56,197 bases of DNA, taken from the NCBI RefSeq assembly GCF_016405965.1, contig NZ_JAEFCD010000032.1:1-56197 (forward strand), given 5' to 3'. This document shows, in pieces, positions 28,616 to 36,822 of the stretch. The notes beneath the pieces are model-generated. The model was not told where the DNA came from. It did no database searches and worked only from the letters and a program-made list of their open reading frames with translations. The translations under genes were made by a program, and so were the position numbers. This DNA is from Alteromonas sp. IB21 (GTDB lineage Bacteria; Pseudomonadota; Gammaproteobacteria; Enterobacterales; Alteromonadaceae). Within the stretch, counting starts at the first letter, position 1; each line of letters opens with the position of its first letter.

Positions 28616-30166
28616 GTGGCTCAAATGAATCAGATAATTATTGTTGGTGGGGGAACAGCGGGATGGCTTACGGCCGGCCTTCTTGCTGCAACACACTGCA
28701 AACCGGATGATGCGGGCAATTTATTGTCTATCACTGTTATTGAATCAGAATCAGTTCACCCCATCGGCGTTGGTGAAGGAACATGGCCTACCATGCGCCA
28801 GACGTTATCTAAAATTGGGATATCTGAAGCAGACCTCGTCAAACATGCCAGTGCCACCTTCAAGCAAGCTAGCAAGTTTGTAAACTGGCATCATAGTGGA
28901 TTAGGTAATTCATACTACCATCCATTCAGTGCACCTCAAGGCTCTGCCAATTTGGATATCAGCCCATATTGGCTTTCAATGCATACAGAGCAAGGACAGT
29001 ATGCGAGTGATGTTTGTTTCCAACCCTCTTTATGCGATGAAGGGTTGGCGCCAAAAATGTCATCACAATCCAATCAAAGCTTCGTTGCAAATTATGGATA
29101 TCACTTAGATGCAGGGCAATTTATCGAGTTACTTCGCTCGCATTGCGTTCAAAATCTAGGCGTCAATCGCATAGTAGATGACGTCACATCGGTCAAGCAA
29201 AATGAAATGGGGATCTGTGGACTTAGCACACGGGGCCACGGTGAAATTCAAGCTGATTTATATGTCGATTGCTCCGGTTTTAGCGGCCTACTCATAGATA
29301 AAGAGTTAAACATCGAGCTAACTGATGCTTCTCATATTCTTTTTGCTGATCGAGCGCTGTTTTTTCAACTCCCTTACAAAGACCCGAACGCTCCTATTGC
29401 TTGCTATACCCAATCTACAGCACAGAAAGCAGGCTGGGTGTGGGATATTGCCCTACAGCATCGCAGAGGTACAGGCTATGTTTACAGCTCTCGCCACCAA
29501 GACGATGAAGCGGCAAGAGAGACCTATGCAAACTATTTAAAGCTGCATACTTCAGATTCGATAGACGCCTCATCATTCAGAGAAATACGTTTCAAAACAG
29601 GCTATAGGAAAAAGTTCTGGGAAAAGAATTGTGTAGCAATAGGACTCTCAAGTGGTTTTTTAGAACCTTTAGAAGCTTCTTCATTGATGCTTATCGAACA
29701 AAGTGCAACATTACTTGCAGAACAACTTCCTGCGGATAAATGTGTTATGGCATCTGTCGAAAGGCGCTTTAACGAACGGCTCAAAGGTATGTGGGAAAGC
29801 GCGATAAATTTTCTTAAACTTCATTATGTACTCAGCAATAATGACTCGGCGTTTTGGAAAGACAATCGCAGCAATGAGTCCATTCCCTTTGAACTATCTG
29901 CGTTACTTGAAGAGTGGCGTTTAAGACCCGTGTTAGAGAGTGACTTTTCGCGAACCAGTGACACGTTTAGCGCACAAAGTTATCGCTATATTCTTTATGG
30001 AATGCTTGATAAAGCCGAATGCGCAACAGCCAACAGTTTTTATAAGAGAGCATTAAAGCACGTTGATTTTGCTAACAAACAAATGTCTTTAAACAAAGCA
30101 CTCATTAAACAATTACAAGCTCGCATGCCCTCACATAGAGGACTAATCGACAGCTTTTTTAAGTGA
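28616..30166 (+). CDS. Flavin-dependent tryptophan halogenase-like protein
   Basis: The 516-residue protein belongs to the PrnA/tryptophan halogenase family of FAD enzymes. It starts with the FAD motif IVGGGTAGWLTA (about 9-20). The Lys corresponding to catalytic Lys79 of PrnA is kept (Lys83, in SATFKQASKF), as is the catalytic Glu (Glu350, in SSGFLEPLE). The family WxWxIP motif is present with one change, WVWDIA (274-279). Proteins of this type are found beside SapC and TonB receptors in sugar loci of Xanthomonas and Caulobacter, where their role is unproven. The start is GTG at 28616 or ATG at 28625; neither has a strong ribosome binding site. It lies in a tight operon (18 and 7 bases to its neighbours). 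Confidence 0.88.
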   Translation: MAQMNQIIIVGGGTAGWLTAGLLAATHCKPDDAGNLLSITVIESESVHPIGVGEGTWPTMRQTLSKIGISEADLVKHASATFKQASKFVNWHHSGLGNSYYHPFSAPQGSANLDISPYWLSMHTEQGQYASDVCFQPSLCDEGLAPKMSSQSNQSFVANYGYHLDAGQFIELLRSHCVQNLGVNRIVDDVTSVKQNEMGICGLSTRGHGEIQADLYVDCSGFSGLLIDKELNIELTDASHILFADRALFFQLPYKDPNAPIACYTQSTAQKAGWVWDIALQHRRGTGYVYSSRHQDDEAARETYANYLKLHTSDSIDASSFREIRFKTGYRKKFWEKNCVAIGLSSGFLEPLEASSLMLIEQSATLLAEQLPADKCVMASVERRFNERLKGMWESAINFLKLHYVLSNNDSAFWKDNRSNESIPFELSALLEEWRLRPVLESDFSRTSDTFSAQSYRYILYGMLDKAECATANSFYKRALKHVDFANKQMSLNKALIKQLQARMPSHRGLIDSFFK

Positions 30167-30173
30167 ATGAATT

Positions 30174-30926
30174 ATGTCTAGAACTCGTTTTATTCCTCTT
30201 GAGCCTGTTAAACACAAGAGTATCAAACTTAAAAATGACCCAACTTTTAGTCATTCAAAATTATTCAACTTCGTAAACATTGGGTTTAATGAAATTGCCG
30301 CTTTAAGTGGTTGTATGCCGCTTGTTTTAGTGCACGATGAAGCCGCAGACGTTTTATCTTTAACCTGTTGTTTGGGTTTTGAGGGGTTTGGTAACGTGTT
30401 TTATCACGAGCGACAATGGCTGGGCCACGCTGTTCCATTAAGTGTTCAGTGCTACCCATTCAATTATTCAATTGATGAACAGCGAGTGAGTGTTTTAATC
30501 GACGAAAACAGTACACGTTTTACCTCTTTTGATGATGTTGGAGCTGCGCTGTTCTCAAGTGATGGACACCCCACTACATTGCTCAAACAACAGCAGGAAA
30601 ATCTAGCCACGTTACTTGAAGGCCAACAACAGGCTAAGGCTTTTGTCGATATATTAAAGCAATACGACTTACTGGCTCCGCTTTCTGTTTCAATAACGCG
30701 CGCTTCGGGGCAAATAGTTCATTCAAGTAACCTCTATTCTGTTAATGAAGAAAAATATGCGCAATTAGAAGCTGACACGATTGTGAAGCTTCATAAAGAA
30801 GGTATTTCTATGGCGATAAACGCCATGCTGCTTTCCCTGAGACAATACAATAGGCTAGTTCAGCTAACTGAATCATTCGAAGACCCTGCCATACGAGTAG
30901 GAATTAAACTCAATAAATCTATGTAA
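30174..30926 (+). CDS. SapC family protein
   Basis: This 250-residue cytoplasmic-looking protein shows the SapC pattern: an early FIPLEPVKHKSIKL segment, then HSKLFNFVNIGFNEIAALSGCMPLVLVHDE, and a late EEKYAQLEADTIVKLHKEGISMAINAML. SapC-like proteins recur in TonB-receptor sugar loci together with tryptophan halogenase-like genes. Their biochemical role is not known. It begins 7 bases after the halogenase stop and is therefore probably co-translated. Confidence 0.85.
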   Translation: MSRTRFIPLEPVKHKSIKLKNDPTFSHSKLFNFVNIGFNEIAALSGCMPLVLVHDEAADVLSLTCCLGFEGFGNVFYHERQWLGHAVPLSVQCYPFNYSIDEQRVSVLIDENSTRFTSFDDVGAALFSSDGHPTTLLKQQQENLATLLEGQQQAKAFVDILKQYDLLAPLSVSITRASGQIVHSSNLYSVNEEKYAQLEADTIVKLHKEGISMAINAMLLSLRQYNRLVQLTESFEDPAIRVGIKLNKSM

Positions 30927-30982
30927 AACCTAAAAAACGTACAGCACACCTGCTGTGCCTGTCAGTTCTTTTCTTAAAACAG

Positions 30983-31007
30983 CATGTGTAACAATCATCT
31001 ACACATG
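30983..31007. promoter_or_regulatory. Inverted repeat before the alpha-galactosidase gene
   Basis: CATGTGTA and TACACATG are a perfect 8-base inverted repeat around a 9-base spacer, 16 bases ahead of the ATG at 31023. A smaller hairpin GCACA / TGTGC lies 25 bases earlier. It may set translation or transcript stability of the alpha-galactosidase relative to the genes before it, or bind an unknown regulator. Confidence 0.4.
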
Positions 31008-31022
31008 TAAAATGAGGTTTTT

Positions 31023-33152
31023 ATGTCGTCACTCACATCATTCGTACGTCTGTCGAACGAAAAAGTCACCTTAATATTCGACTGTCAGGGTCGTATGCCA
31101 AAAGTCATTTACTATGGCGCCCCATTAAGTGATAACACAACACCTGAAATGCTTAGCGTTTTAAACACACGTCAAGAAGCTAAATGTGCCCCGGTCATGG
31201 AGCCACCTATTACACTCGTGCCAACCCATGGTGAAGGTTGGACAGGTCAGCCAGGCCTTGAAGTTTCAGGTGATGCCGACCAATGGTCAGCAGGCTTTAC
31301 CTTAGTTGACATAAACCAAAGCGCACAATCGGTATCCTTTATTGCTGAAGATGCGCACCGAGGTATGCGCCTTGTTACAACGGCTGAACTCGATACAGAT
31401 ACCAGTGTAGTTAAATATGTATCTCGTGTAGAAAACATCGGCAGCAGTGCACTAAATCTCAATTACCTTAATGCAGCAAGCCTTCCCCTTCCTACTAGGG
31501 TAAATAAAATCAAAACATTTGAAGGCCGATGGTCTGCAGAGTTTCAAACCAAAGATCACGATTTATTCTTCGGAAGCTATGTGCGTGAAAATCGTCGTGG
31601 TAAAACATCACACGATACCTTTCCGGGCTTAATCGCCTTCCCTCAAGAAACGGGCGAACTAAACGGAGAATGCTTTGGCTACCACCTTGGTGCTTCAGCA
31701 AATCATAAGTTCCGCGCCGAGCTCATGGCCGACGGTAGAAGCTATGTTCAATTCGGCGAATTACTGTTTCCAGGTGAAGTGGTACTTAAGGCAGGCGAAA
31801 GCTACACATCGCCAGTGCTTTATACCGGCTATGGCTGTGAAGGTTTTTCTTCCCTTTCGCAACAGTTCCACAATTTTATTCGTAGCAATGTGCTAAACCA
31901 TAGCGCTGAGTCTAAACCTCGCCCAGTTCACTACAACACGTGGGAAGGAATTTACTTCGATCATAACGAAGACGAGCTTAAAGCGCTGGCTGACAAGGTA
32001 GCGCCGCTAGGCATTGAACGCTTCGTATTAGACGACGGTTGGTTTAAAGGGCGCAGAAACGATAAGGCCGGGCTTGGTGACTGGTTTGTGGATGAGGCTA
32101 TTTACCCTGAAGGGCTAGATGGTTTAATTGACCATGTGACTGGTCTTGGCATGGAATTCGGCATTTGGTTTGAACCGGAAATGGTGAACCCAGATAGTGA
32201 TTTGTATCGCGCGCACCCTGAATGGGCGCTACAAACTGAGAACAACCCTCATGTGCCATTTAGAAACCAATATGTTCTAGATTTAACCAACCCAGAAGTG
32301 GTTGAGTACCTGTATAAAGTAATTACTGATGTATTAAAAGCCTACCCCAAAATTAGCTACATCAAATGGGACATGAACCGCGACGTAAACCATCCAGGCA
32401 ACCTTCAAGGCAAACCGGCCATGCATGTTCAAATGACTGCGCTTTACAGCTTGATTGACCGCGTAAAAGCAGCAAAGCCAGGCATTGAAATAGAAAGCTG
32501 TTGTTCAGGCGGCGGACGTGTCGACTTAGGTATATTGCCACACACAGATCGCTTCTGGACGTCAGACTCTAACGACGCGCTAGACCGCTTGTATATTCAG
32601 CGCGGCTGCTCATATTTCTTCCCGTCTGAAGTCATGGGCGCCCACGTGGGCCCACGCGACTGTCATATCACTGGCAGAAACCTACCTATCGAAATTCGTT
32701 CGACGGTGGCCTTGTTTGGTCACATGGGAATTGAAATGGACCCGCGTGAACTAACAGATCACGAACAAAAAGTGCTAACCGATGCCATTTCACTTTATAA
32801 AAAGTATCGTCATATTACCCACGGCGGCGACCTATTCCGCATGGATGATGACGGCATGAATGTGAAATTTGGTTATGTATCTAAAGACAAGCAGGAAGGC
32901 ATTTTTGCTTATAACAGTGTTACAGAAACCGTGCGTACGACACCAAACCGCTTCTATTTCGCAGGCCTTGATGCTAACAAGCAATACACCCTTGAGCGTG
33001 TATGGCCAGAGAAGCTAAAAGAATACACGCCATCTATTTTGCAACAAACTGAAGGGCAAGTATTCTCTGGTGAAGTGTTGATGCAATACGGTATGCAGTT
33101 GCCGGTACTCTTCCCACAAACAGCGCTAATTTATACCGTTAAAGCGGTGTAG
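31023..33152 (+). CDS. Alpha-galactosidase, glycoside hydrolase family 36
   Basis: This enzyme removes terminal alpha-linked galactose. The 709-residue protein has the family length and fold order: an N-terminal beta-sandwich (about 1-320), a catalytic barrel (about 330-650) and a C-terminal beta domain. The nucleophile is Asp450 in YIKWDMNRD, and the acid/base is Asp515 in FWTSDSNDALDRL. The family's CCSGGGRVDLGIL motif lies between them. There is no signal peptide, so it works in the cytoplasm on a galactoside that has been imported whole. It is the last gene of the unit that begins with the TonB receptor, and a strong terminator follows. Confidence 0.96.
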   Translation: MSSLTSFVRLSNEKVTLIFDCQGRMPKVIYYGAPLSDNTTPEMLSVLNTRQEAKCAPVMEPPITLVPTHGEGWTGQPGLEVSGDADQWSAGFTLVDINQSAQSVSFIAEDAHRGMRLVTTAELDTDTSVVKYVSRVENIGSSALNLNYLNAASLPLPTRVNKIKTFEGRWSAEFQTKDHDLFFGSYVRENRRGKTSHDTFPGLIAFPQETGELNGECFGYHLGASANHKFRAELMADGRSYVQFGELLFPGEVVLKAGESYTSPVLYTGYGCEGFSSLSQQFHNFIRSNVLNHSAESKPRPVHYNTWEGIYFDHNEDELKALADKVAPLGIERFVLDDGWFKGRRNDKAGLGDWFVDEAIYPEGLDGLIDHVTGLGMEFGIWFEPEMVNPDSDLYRAHPEWALQTENNPHVPFRNQYVLDLTNPEVVEYLYKVITDVLKAYPKISYIKWDMNRDVNHPGNLQGKPAMHVQMTALYSLIDRVKAAKPGIEIESCCSGGGRVDLGILPHTDRFWTSDSNDALDRLYIQRGCSYFFPSEVMGAHVGPRDCHITGRNLPIEIRSTVALFGHMGIEMDPRELTDHEQKVLTDAISLYKKYRHITHGGDLFRMDDDGMNVKFGYVSKDKQEGIFAYNSVTETVRTTPNRFYFAGLDANKQYTLERVWPEKLKEYTPSILQQTEGQVFSGEVLMQYGMQLPVLFPQTALIYTVKAV

Positions 33153-33202
33153 CCTTTTAAGCGCTTTGGCCTCCTGAGCGCTGGGTACAGAAAATATAAG
33201 TG

Positions 33203-33242
33203 AGCGAGCTACGCGGTATTACACCGCCGCTCGCTTTTTTAT
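33203..33242 (+). terminator. Terminator of the alpha-galactosidase operon
   Basis: The outer stem AGCGAGC / GCTCGCT with an inner stem GCGGT / ACCGC is followed by a run of seven T. It lies 50 bases after the stop codon and just before a convergent gene. Confidence 0.88.
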
Positions 33243-33253
33243 TTGGGTTTAGC

Positions 33254-34540
33254 TTATTTACTTTCCATCTCTAGTCCTAATGCCCAACGATCGTCAAAGC
33301 CATTCCAAGGCTCTGGTTTTTTCCCATCAACAGGGACTTGAGCACTACTACCACTCACGCTCAGGTATTCGCAGTCATCTTTTAAGCCTTTTACATGGCA
33401 GTTCATAAGTGCCAATGCAAAGTGCTCATTGATAGCATTAAGCTTTTGCACGTCCCACGCAGGTTCTATATAGCTTCCCAAATCAAACTCGCTGCCATAG
33501 GCTTCTTTCGGCGCCGGATGAGGGGCTACATTATGGCGGGCGTTTTTGATGGTAAGTAGTTTAGAGCCTTCACTCCCGGTATTTTCGAATAGCCACTTAA
33601 TACCCTCGTAACCAGATATATCGTCGTTATCACCCGCGACGTAAAGAACAGGTACCTTGATGTTGTTGAGTGATTCAACGTCAAAGAGCTGATGTTGCCC
33701 ACCCCATGGGGCCAGCGCTAGCGCTGCTTTCCATGCAGGAAGCACATCTTCTCCGTTTTCGTTACCACCCGCGCAGGTGTTAAGCGCGTCTTTGATAAGC
33801 GCTGCCGCTTTAGGATCTTGTATTCCGGTAAAGGTTGCCGCCGTTTGATCATTGAACGCGTAGCAACCGCCTACGGTGCTTACCGCACCATAGCCACCCA
33901 TTGAATAACCTATAACCCCAGCTTTGCTTGCATTAACACTGTCTTTAAAAAAGTCATGTTCGCTAATGCTATTTAGGGTAAGGATTTGGTCGCGCGAGCG
34001 ATTTAACAACGTGCTTGGGAAACCCGAGTACGGGTTTTCTGCAAAATTAACGTCTTTGTTTGTCGAGTCTGTATGGTCGATAGCCGCAACCACATAGCCG
34101 TGAGACGCAAGATGCTCACCTAAGTAGTACATAAGGGTACGGTAGCCAGTATAGCCGTGAGATATAACAACCACTGGGTATTCAGAACCGGCTTTAGCAA
34201 TAGGCGCATCACGACTTGCATCGGCAAGAATCTCAAATTCCTGACCACTTCTCGTTTCGTTTACGTACGTTGCCGCCTTTGCAGCACTTGAAGCTGGATA
34301 CCAAACCTCTAGCGTCAATTTGCGCTCGACATCATTTCCAGCAATATCTTTTACTTTTTCTGGGTAAGTCGCTTCAATGGTTTTTACGCCAACAACGTGA
34401 GCGCCTTTTTCGCTTAGCGATGGCATAACATCTGCTGGAAAAGGCTTGTAAAGGGTCTGAGCTGCAGAAACAGGTGTAGGTAACATCGTAGTACTAAACG
34501 CAAGTGCAGCAGCGCTGCAGAGTAGGGATAACGTTTTCAT
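33254..34540 (-). CDS. Exported alpha/beta hydrolase (dienelactone hydrolase/PAF-acetylhydrolase-like)
   Basis: This is a probable periplasmic or secreted esterase or lipase. The ATG at 34540 gives 428 residues with a clear signal peptide (LSLLCSAAALAFSTTMLPTPVSAAQ); a TTG start at 34573 is less likely. The nucleophile elbow is GYSMGGYG, preceded by an oxyanion-type VVISHGYTGYRTL segment. The catalytic Asp is probably in VAGDNDDISG and the His in KNARHNVAPHP. The fold resembles platelet-activating-factor acetylhydrolase-like serine esterases. The gene is convergent with the alpha-galactosidase unit and has no shown link with it. The natural substrate is unknown. Confidence 0.82.
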   Translation of the reverse strand: MKTLSLLCSAAALAFSTTMLPTPVSAAQTLYKPFPADVMPSLSEKGAHVVGVKTIEATYPEKVKDIAGNDVERKLTLEVWYPASSAAKAATYVNETRSGQEFEILADASRDAPIAKAGSEYPVVVISHGYTGYRTLMYYLGEHLASHGYVVAAIDHTDSTNKDVNFAENPYSGFPSTLLNRSRDQILTLNSISEHDFFKDSVNASKAGVIGYSMGGYGAVSTVGGCYAFNDQTAATFTGIQDPKAAALIKDALNTCAGGNENGEDVLPAWKAALALAPWGGQHQLFDVESLNNIKVPVLYVAGDNDDISGYEGIKWLFENTGSEGSKLLTIKNARHNVAPHPAPKEAYGSEFDLGSYIEPAWDVQKLNAINEHFALALMNCHVKGLKDDCEYLSVSGSSAQVPVDGKKPEPWNGFDDRWALGLEMESK

Positions 34541-34803
34541 AATTTGACTGAATTTCTTGTTATTTAAGGGCAAATTTATAATACCGCTTCACGAATTCCA
34601 TACAAGCCAACCTCCATTATTATTGGTGATTAGACGAAATAAAAATCAGTAATAAAACGACGGGGTAAGCGCTCAGCAACAAAGTAGAAAGCTATGCAGG
34701 TTAAGTTAAAGTGTATAGGGAATAGATTATGGGCTATCTAAAAAGATCCACGTAGCTCTATAACAAAGACACCGAGAAATAGGTTAAACGTGATACCTAA
34801 CGT

Positions 34804-35760
34804 TTACTTTTTCAACAGAAAAGTATCCCACCTTTCATCAAATAAAGGCTTAAGGCGATTAGAATAACCATCGGCGGTGAAATTAGTATTTCTCAAAACT
34901 TCACTTTTTTCAGGATTGGCAAAAATACGCGCGAGCGCTTGATTCAAACTCGTTGTTACCTCTTGCCCTAGCGCTGTCTTTGAACATAGCAAGCGCTTTG
35001 TCCCTCTCAACTCGTCCGACAGTTCACTTACTTGATACACATGGAAGGTGTCGAGTTCTTCTTTTGATAATGCAGCTATTTCGCGGGGACCTACATAGCC
35101 AAAATCAATTCGCCCACTTTTTATAAGTGCAATGGTATGCATGCCTAGGTCTCTACCTAGACTATGCACTCTTAGCACATTGTATTTTGTTGCCCACTGT
35201 TCGACGGTACGTGCATAAGCGTTACTTACGTCGTTGTAGAGCACGGTTTTAAAGTTTTGATTGAGTAACGCTTTCAAAGAAACTGACTCAAACAGGCTTT
35301 TAGCGCTTTGTGACAACGCCTGACTTTCTTCAGCATCGACTAGAGGTAGAAGCGCTTCTCTCGATACAACAAGTAAAGGTAAATTGATAGAGGTGGGTTG
35401 AGAGTAATACCCCCATTGAGTTCTTTCTTCTTGGTATGACGCGCCGTAAAAACAGTAGACTTGCTGGGGCGACTTTTCATGTTGAATTAACGACCAGGCA
35501 CGTTTAACCGGATAGGCTTCAAATTGGTGGTTATAACTTTCGAGGTAGCTAGACAAATGAAGCATAACGTCATAAACCGGACCAGATATAATACTAATGC
35601 CAGGCCCTTCAACACCAAGTTCAGGTGGGCGCATCCAAATAACGGTTGGCTTTTGCTTATCACAACCTTCCACTTCGCACTCAACATTATTTTGAGCTAT
35701 TGAAGCGCTGATGTTGATACTGAAAAATGCAAAAACGAATAATCTTGCTAATACCGACAC
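34804..35760 (-). CDS. Periplasmic solute-binding-like protein (TIGR02285-type)
   Basis: A 318-residue exported protein with a signal peptide (ARLFVFAFFSINISASIAQ). It has a two-lobed binding-protein pattern: RPPELGVEGPGISIISGPVYD near the start, YPVKRAWSLIQ and CFYGASYQEERTQWGYYSQP in the first lobe, then a lobe resembling amino acid-type extracellular binding proteins (GRIDFGYVGPREIAAL). Early cysteines (VECEVEGCDK) may form a disulphide. No transporter membrane genes accompany it, which fits the orphan binding-protein families seen in marine gammaproteobacteria. The ligand is unknown. Confidence 0.7.
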   Translation of the reverse strand: MSVLARLFVFAFFSINISASIAQNNVECEVEGCDKQKPTVIWMRPPELGVEGPGISIISGPVYDVMLHLSSYLESYNHQFEAYPVKRAWSLIQHEKSPQQVYCFYGASYQEERTQWGYYSQPTSINLPLLVVSREALLPLVDAEESQALSQSAKSLFESVSLKALLNQNFKTVLYNDVSNAYARTVEQWATKYNVLRVHSLGRDLGMHTIALIKSGRIDFGYVGPREIAALSKEELDTFHVYQVSELSDELRGTKRLLCSKTALGQEVTTSLNQALARIFANPEKSEVLRNTNFTADGYSNRLKPLFDERWDTFLLKK

Positions 35761-35909
35761 GTTATAAGACTACCCTTGGATGTGAAATTTATTGACGTCT
35801 ATCCATCACCTGTCTGTGTGCGGCGCTGTGGATATAACTCGAATGTGATTTTACATTAGTCGGATACAAAATTAACCGGTATCAGTCTCATAGTTGGCTG
35901 AATTTAACT

Positions 35910-35935
35910 AAAAAAGCCGCTCAATAGCGGCTTTT
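35910..35935 (-). terminator. Terminator of ssb
   Basis: GCCGCT, a 4-base loop and AGCGGC, flanked by A and T runs, lie 37 bases past the ssb stop. On the minus strand the stem is followed by six T. The symmetry allows it to act on both strands. Confidence 0.88.
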
Positions 35936-35971
35936 AAGATCATTTTTCAACATTTAATATTTTGTCTTTGG

Positions 35972-36556
35972 TTAGAAAGGGATATCGTCGTCAAAGTCAA
36001 AATCAGGCTCAGCCATAGGCGGGTTCTTAGGCTGAGATGGGTTACCACCTTGTGGAGCTTGATTGTATCCGCCACCTTGGTTTGAGCTGTAGCCCCCCGG
36101 CTGGCCACCGCCTTGTTGAGGCGCTTGATTATAACCACCTTGTGCAGGCGACTGGTTGTAACCACCTTGGTTGTTCTGAGGGCGCTGATAACCACCGTTA
36201 CCGCCGCCACCTTCAGCTCCGCGACCGCCAAGCATTTGCATTTGGTCTACGATAATTTCAGTGGTGTACTTGTCCTGACCTTGCTGATCTTGCCACTTAC
36301 GGGTTTGCAGTTTACCTTCAACGTAAATTTGCGAGCCCTTCTTCAGGTACTCTCCGGCAATTTCTGCTAAGCGACGGTACATTGTAAGGCGGTGCCACTC
36401 AGTGCGCTCTTGAACCTGACCTTGTTGGTCTTTCCAGCTTTCGCTAGTTGCTAGGCTTAAGTTCGCAACGGCGTTTCCGTTAGGCATGTATCTAACTTCA
36501 GGATCATTGCCAAGGTTTCCAACAAGAATAACCTTATTAACGCCTTTCGTTGCCAT
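35972..36556 (-). CDS. ssb: Single-stranded DNA-binding protein
   Basis: SSB coats single-stranded DNA in replication, repair and recombination. The 194-residue protein has an N-terminal OB fold (about 1-110, [21 protein letters not shown] and [30 protein letters not shown]). A long flexible linker made of Gly, Gln, Asn and Tyr repeats ([12 protein letters not shown], about 112-175) follows, then the acidic tip DFDDDIPF that recruits partner proteins. GGAGACATC precedes the ATG. In Vibrio, ssb lies between uvrA and the msh genes; here it is separated from both by sugar and glycerol genes. Confidence 0.98.
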   Translation of the reverse strand: MATKGVNKVILVGNLGNDPEVRYMPNGNAVANLSLATSESWKDQQGQVQERTEWHRLTMYRRLAEIAGEYLKKGSQIYVEGKLQTRKWQDQQGQDKYTTEIIVDQMQMLGGRGAEGGGGNGGYQRPQNNQGGYNQSPAQGGYNQAPQQGGGQPGGYSSNQGGGYNQAPQGGNPSQPKNPPMAEPDFDFDDDIPF

Positions 36557-36822
36557 TGATGTCTCCTGTAACGTTTTTAGTGGCTTGCTGCATGAATCTT
36601 CTTATTCAGACATCAGCAAGCGCGAAAGTTCATCGAATATTAGCCGGTTAGTATATCGTATTTTGCAGGGGAAAATTATAGTTTTTCACCCCACTTTTTC
36701 ACTTCTACCTGCAACATCTTCTAGAATTTACCAAAATTCCTTATCATCGTCTTCTGAACTTTCGCGTTGTTTTAGCAAAGTGAAGTAAGGGCGTTTAGGT
36801 TAAAAACACCCCCTCCCGCTTG

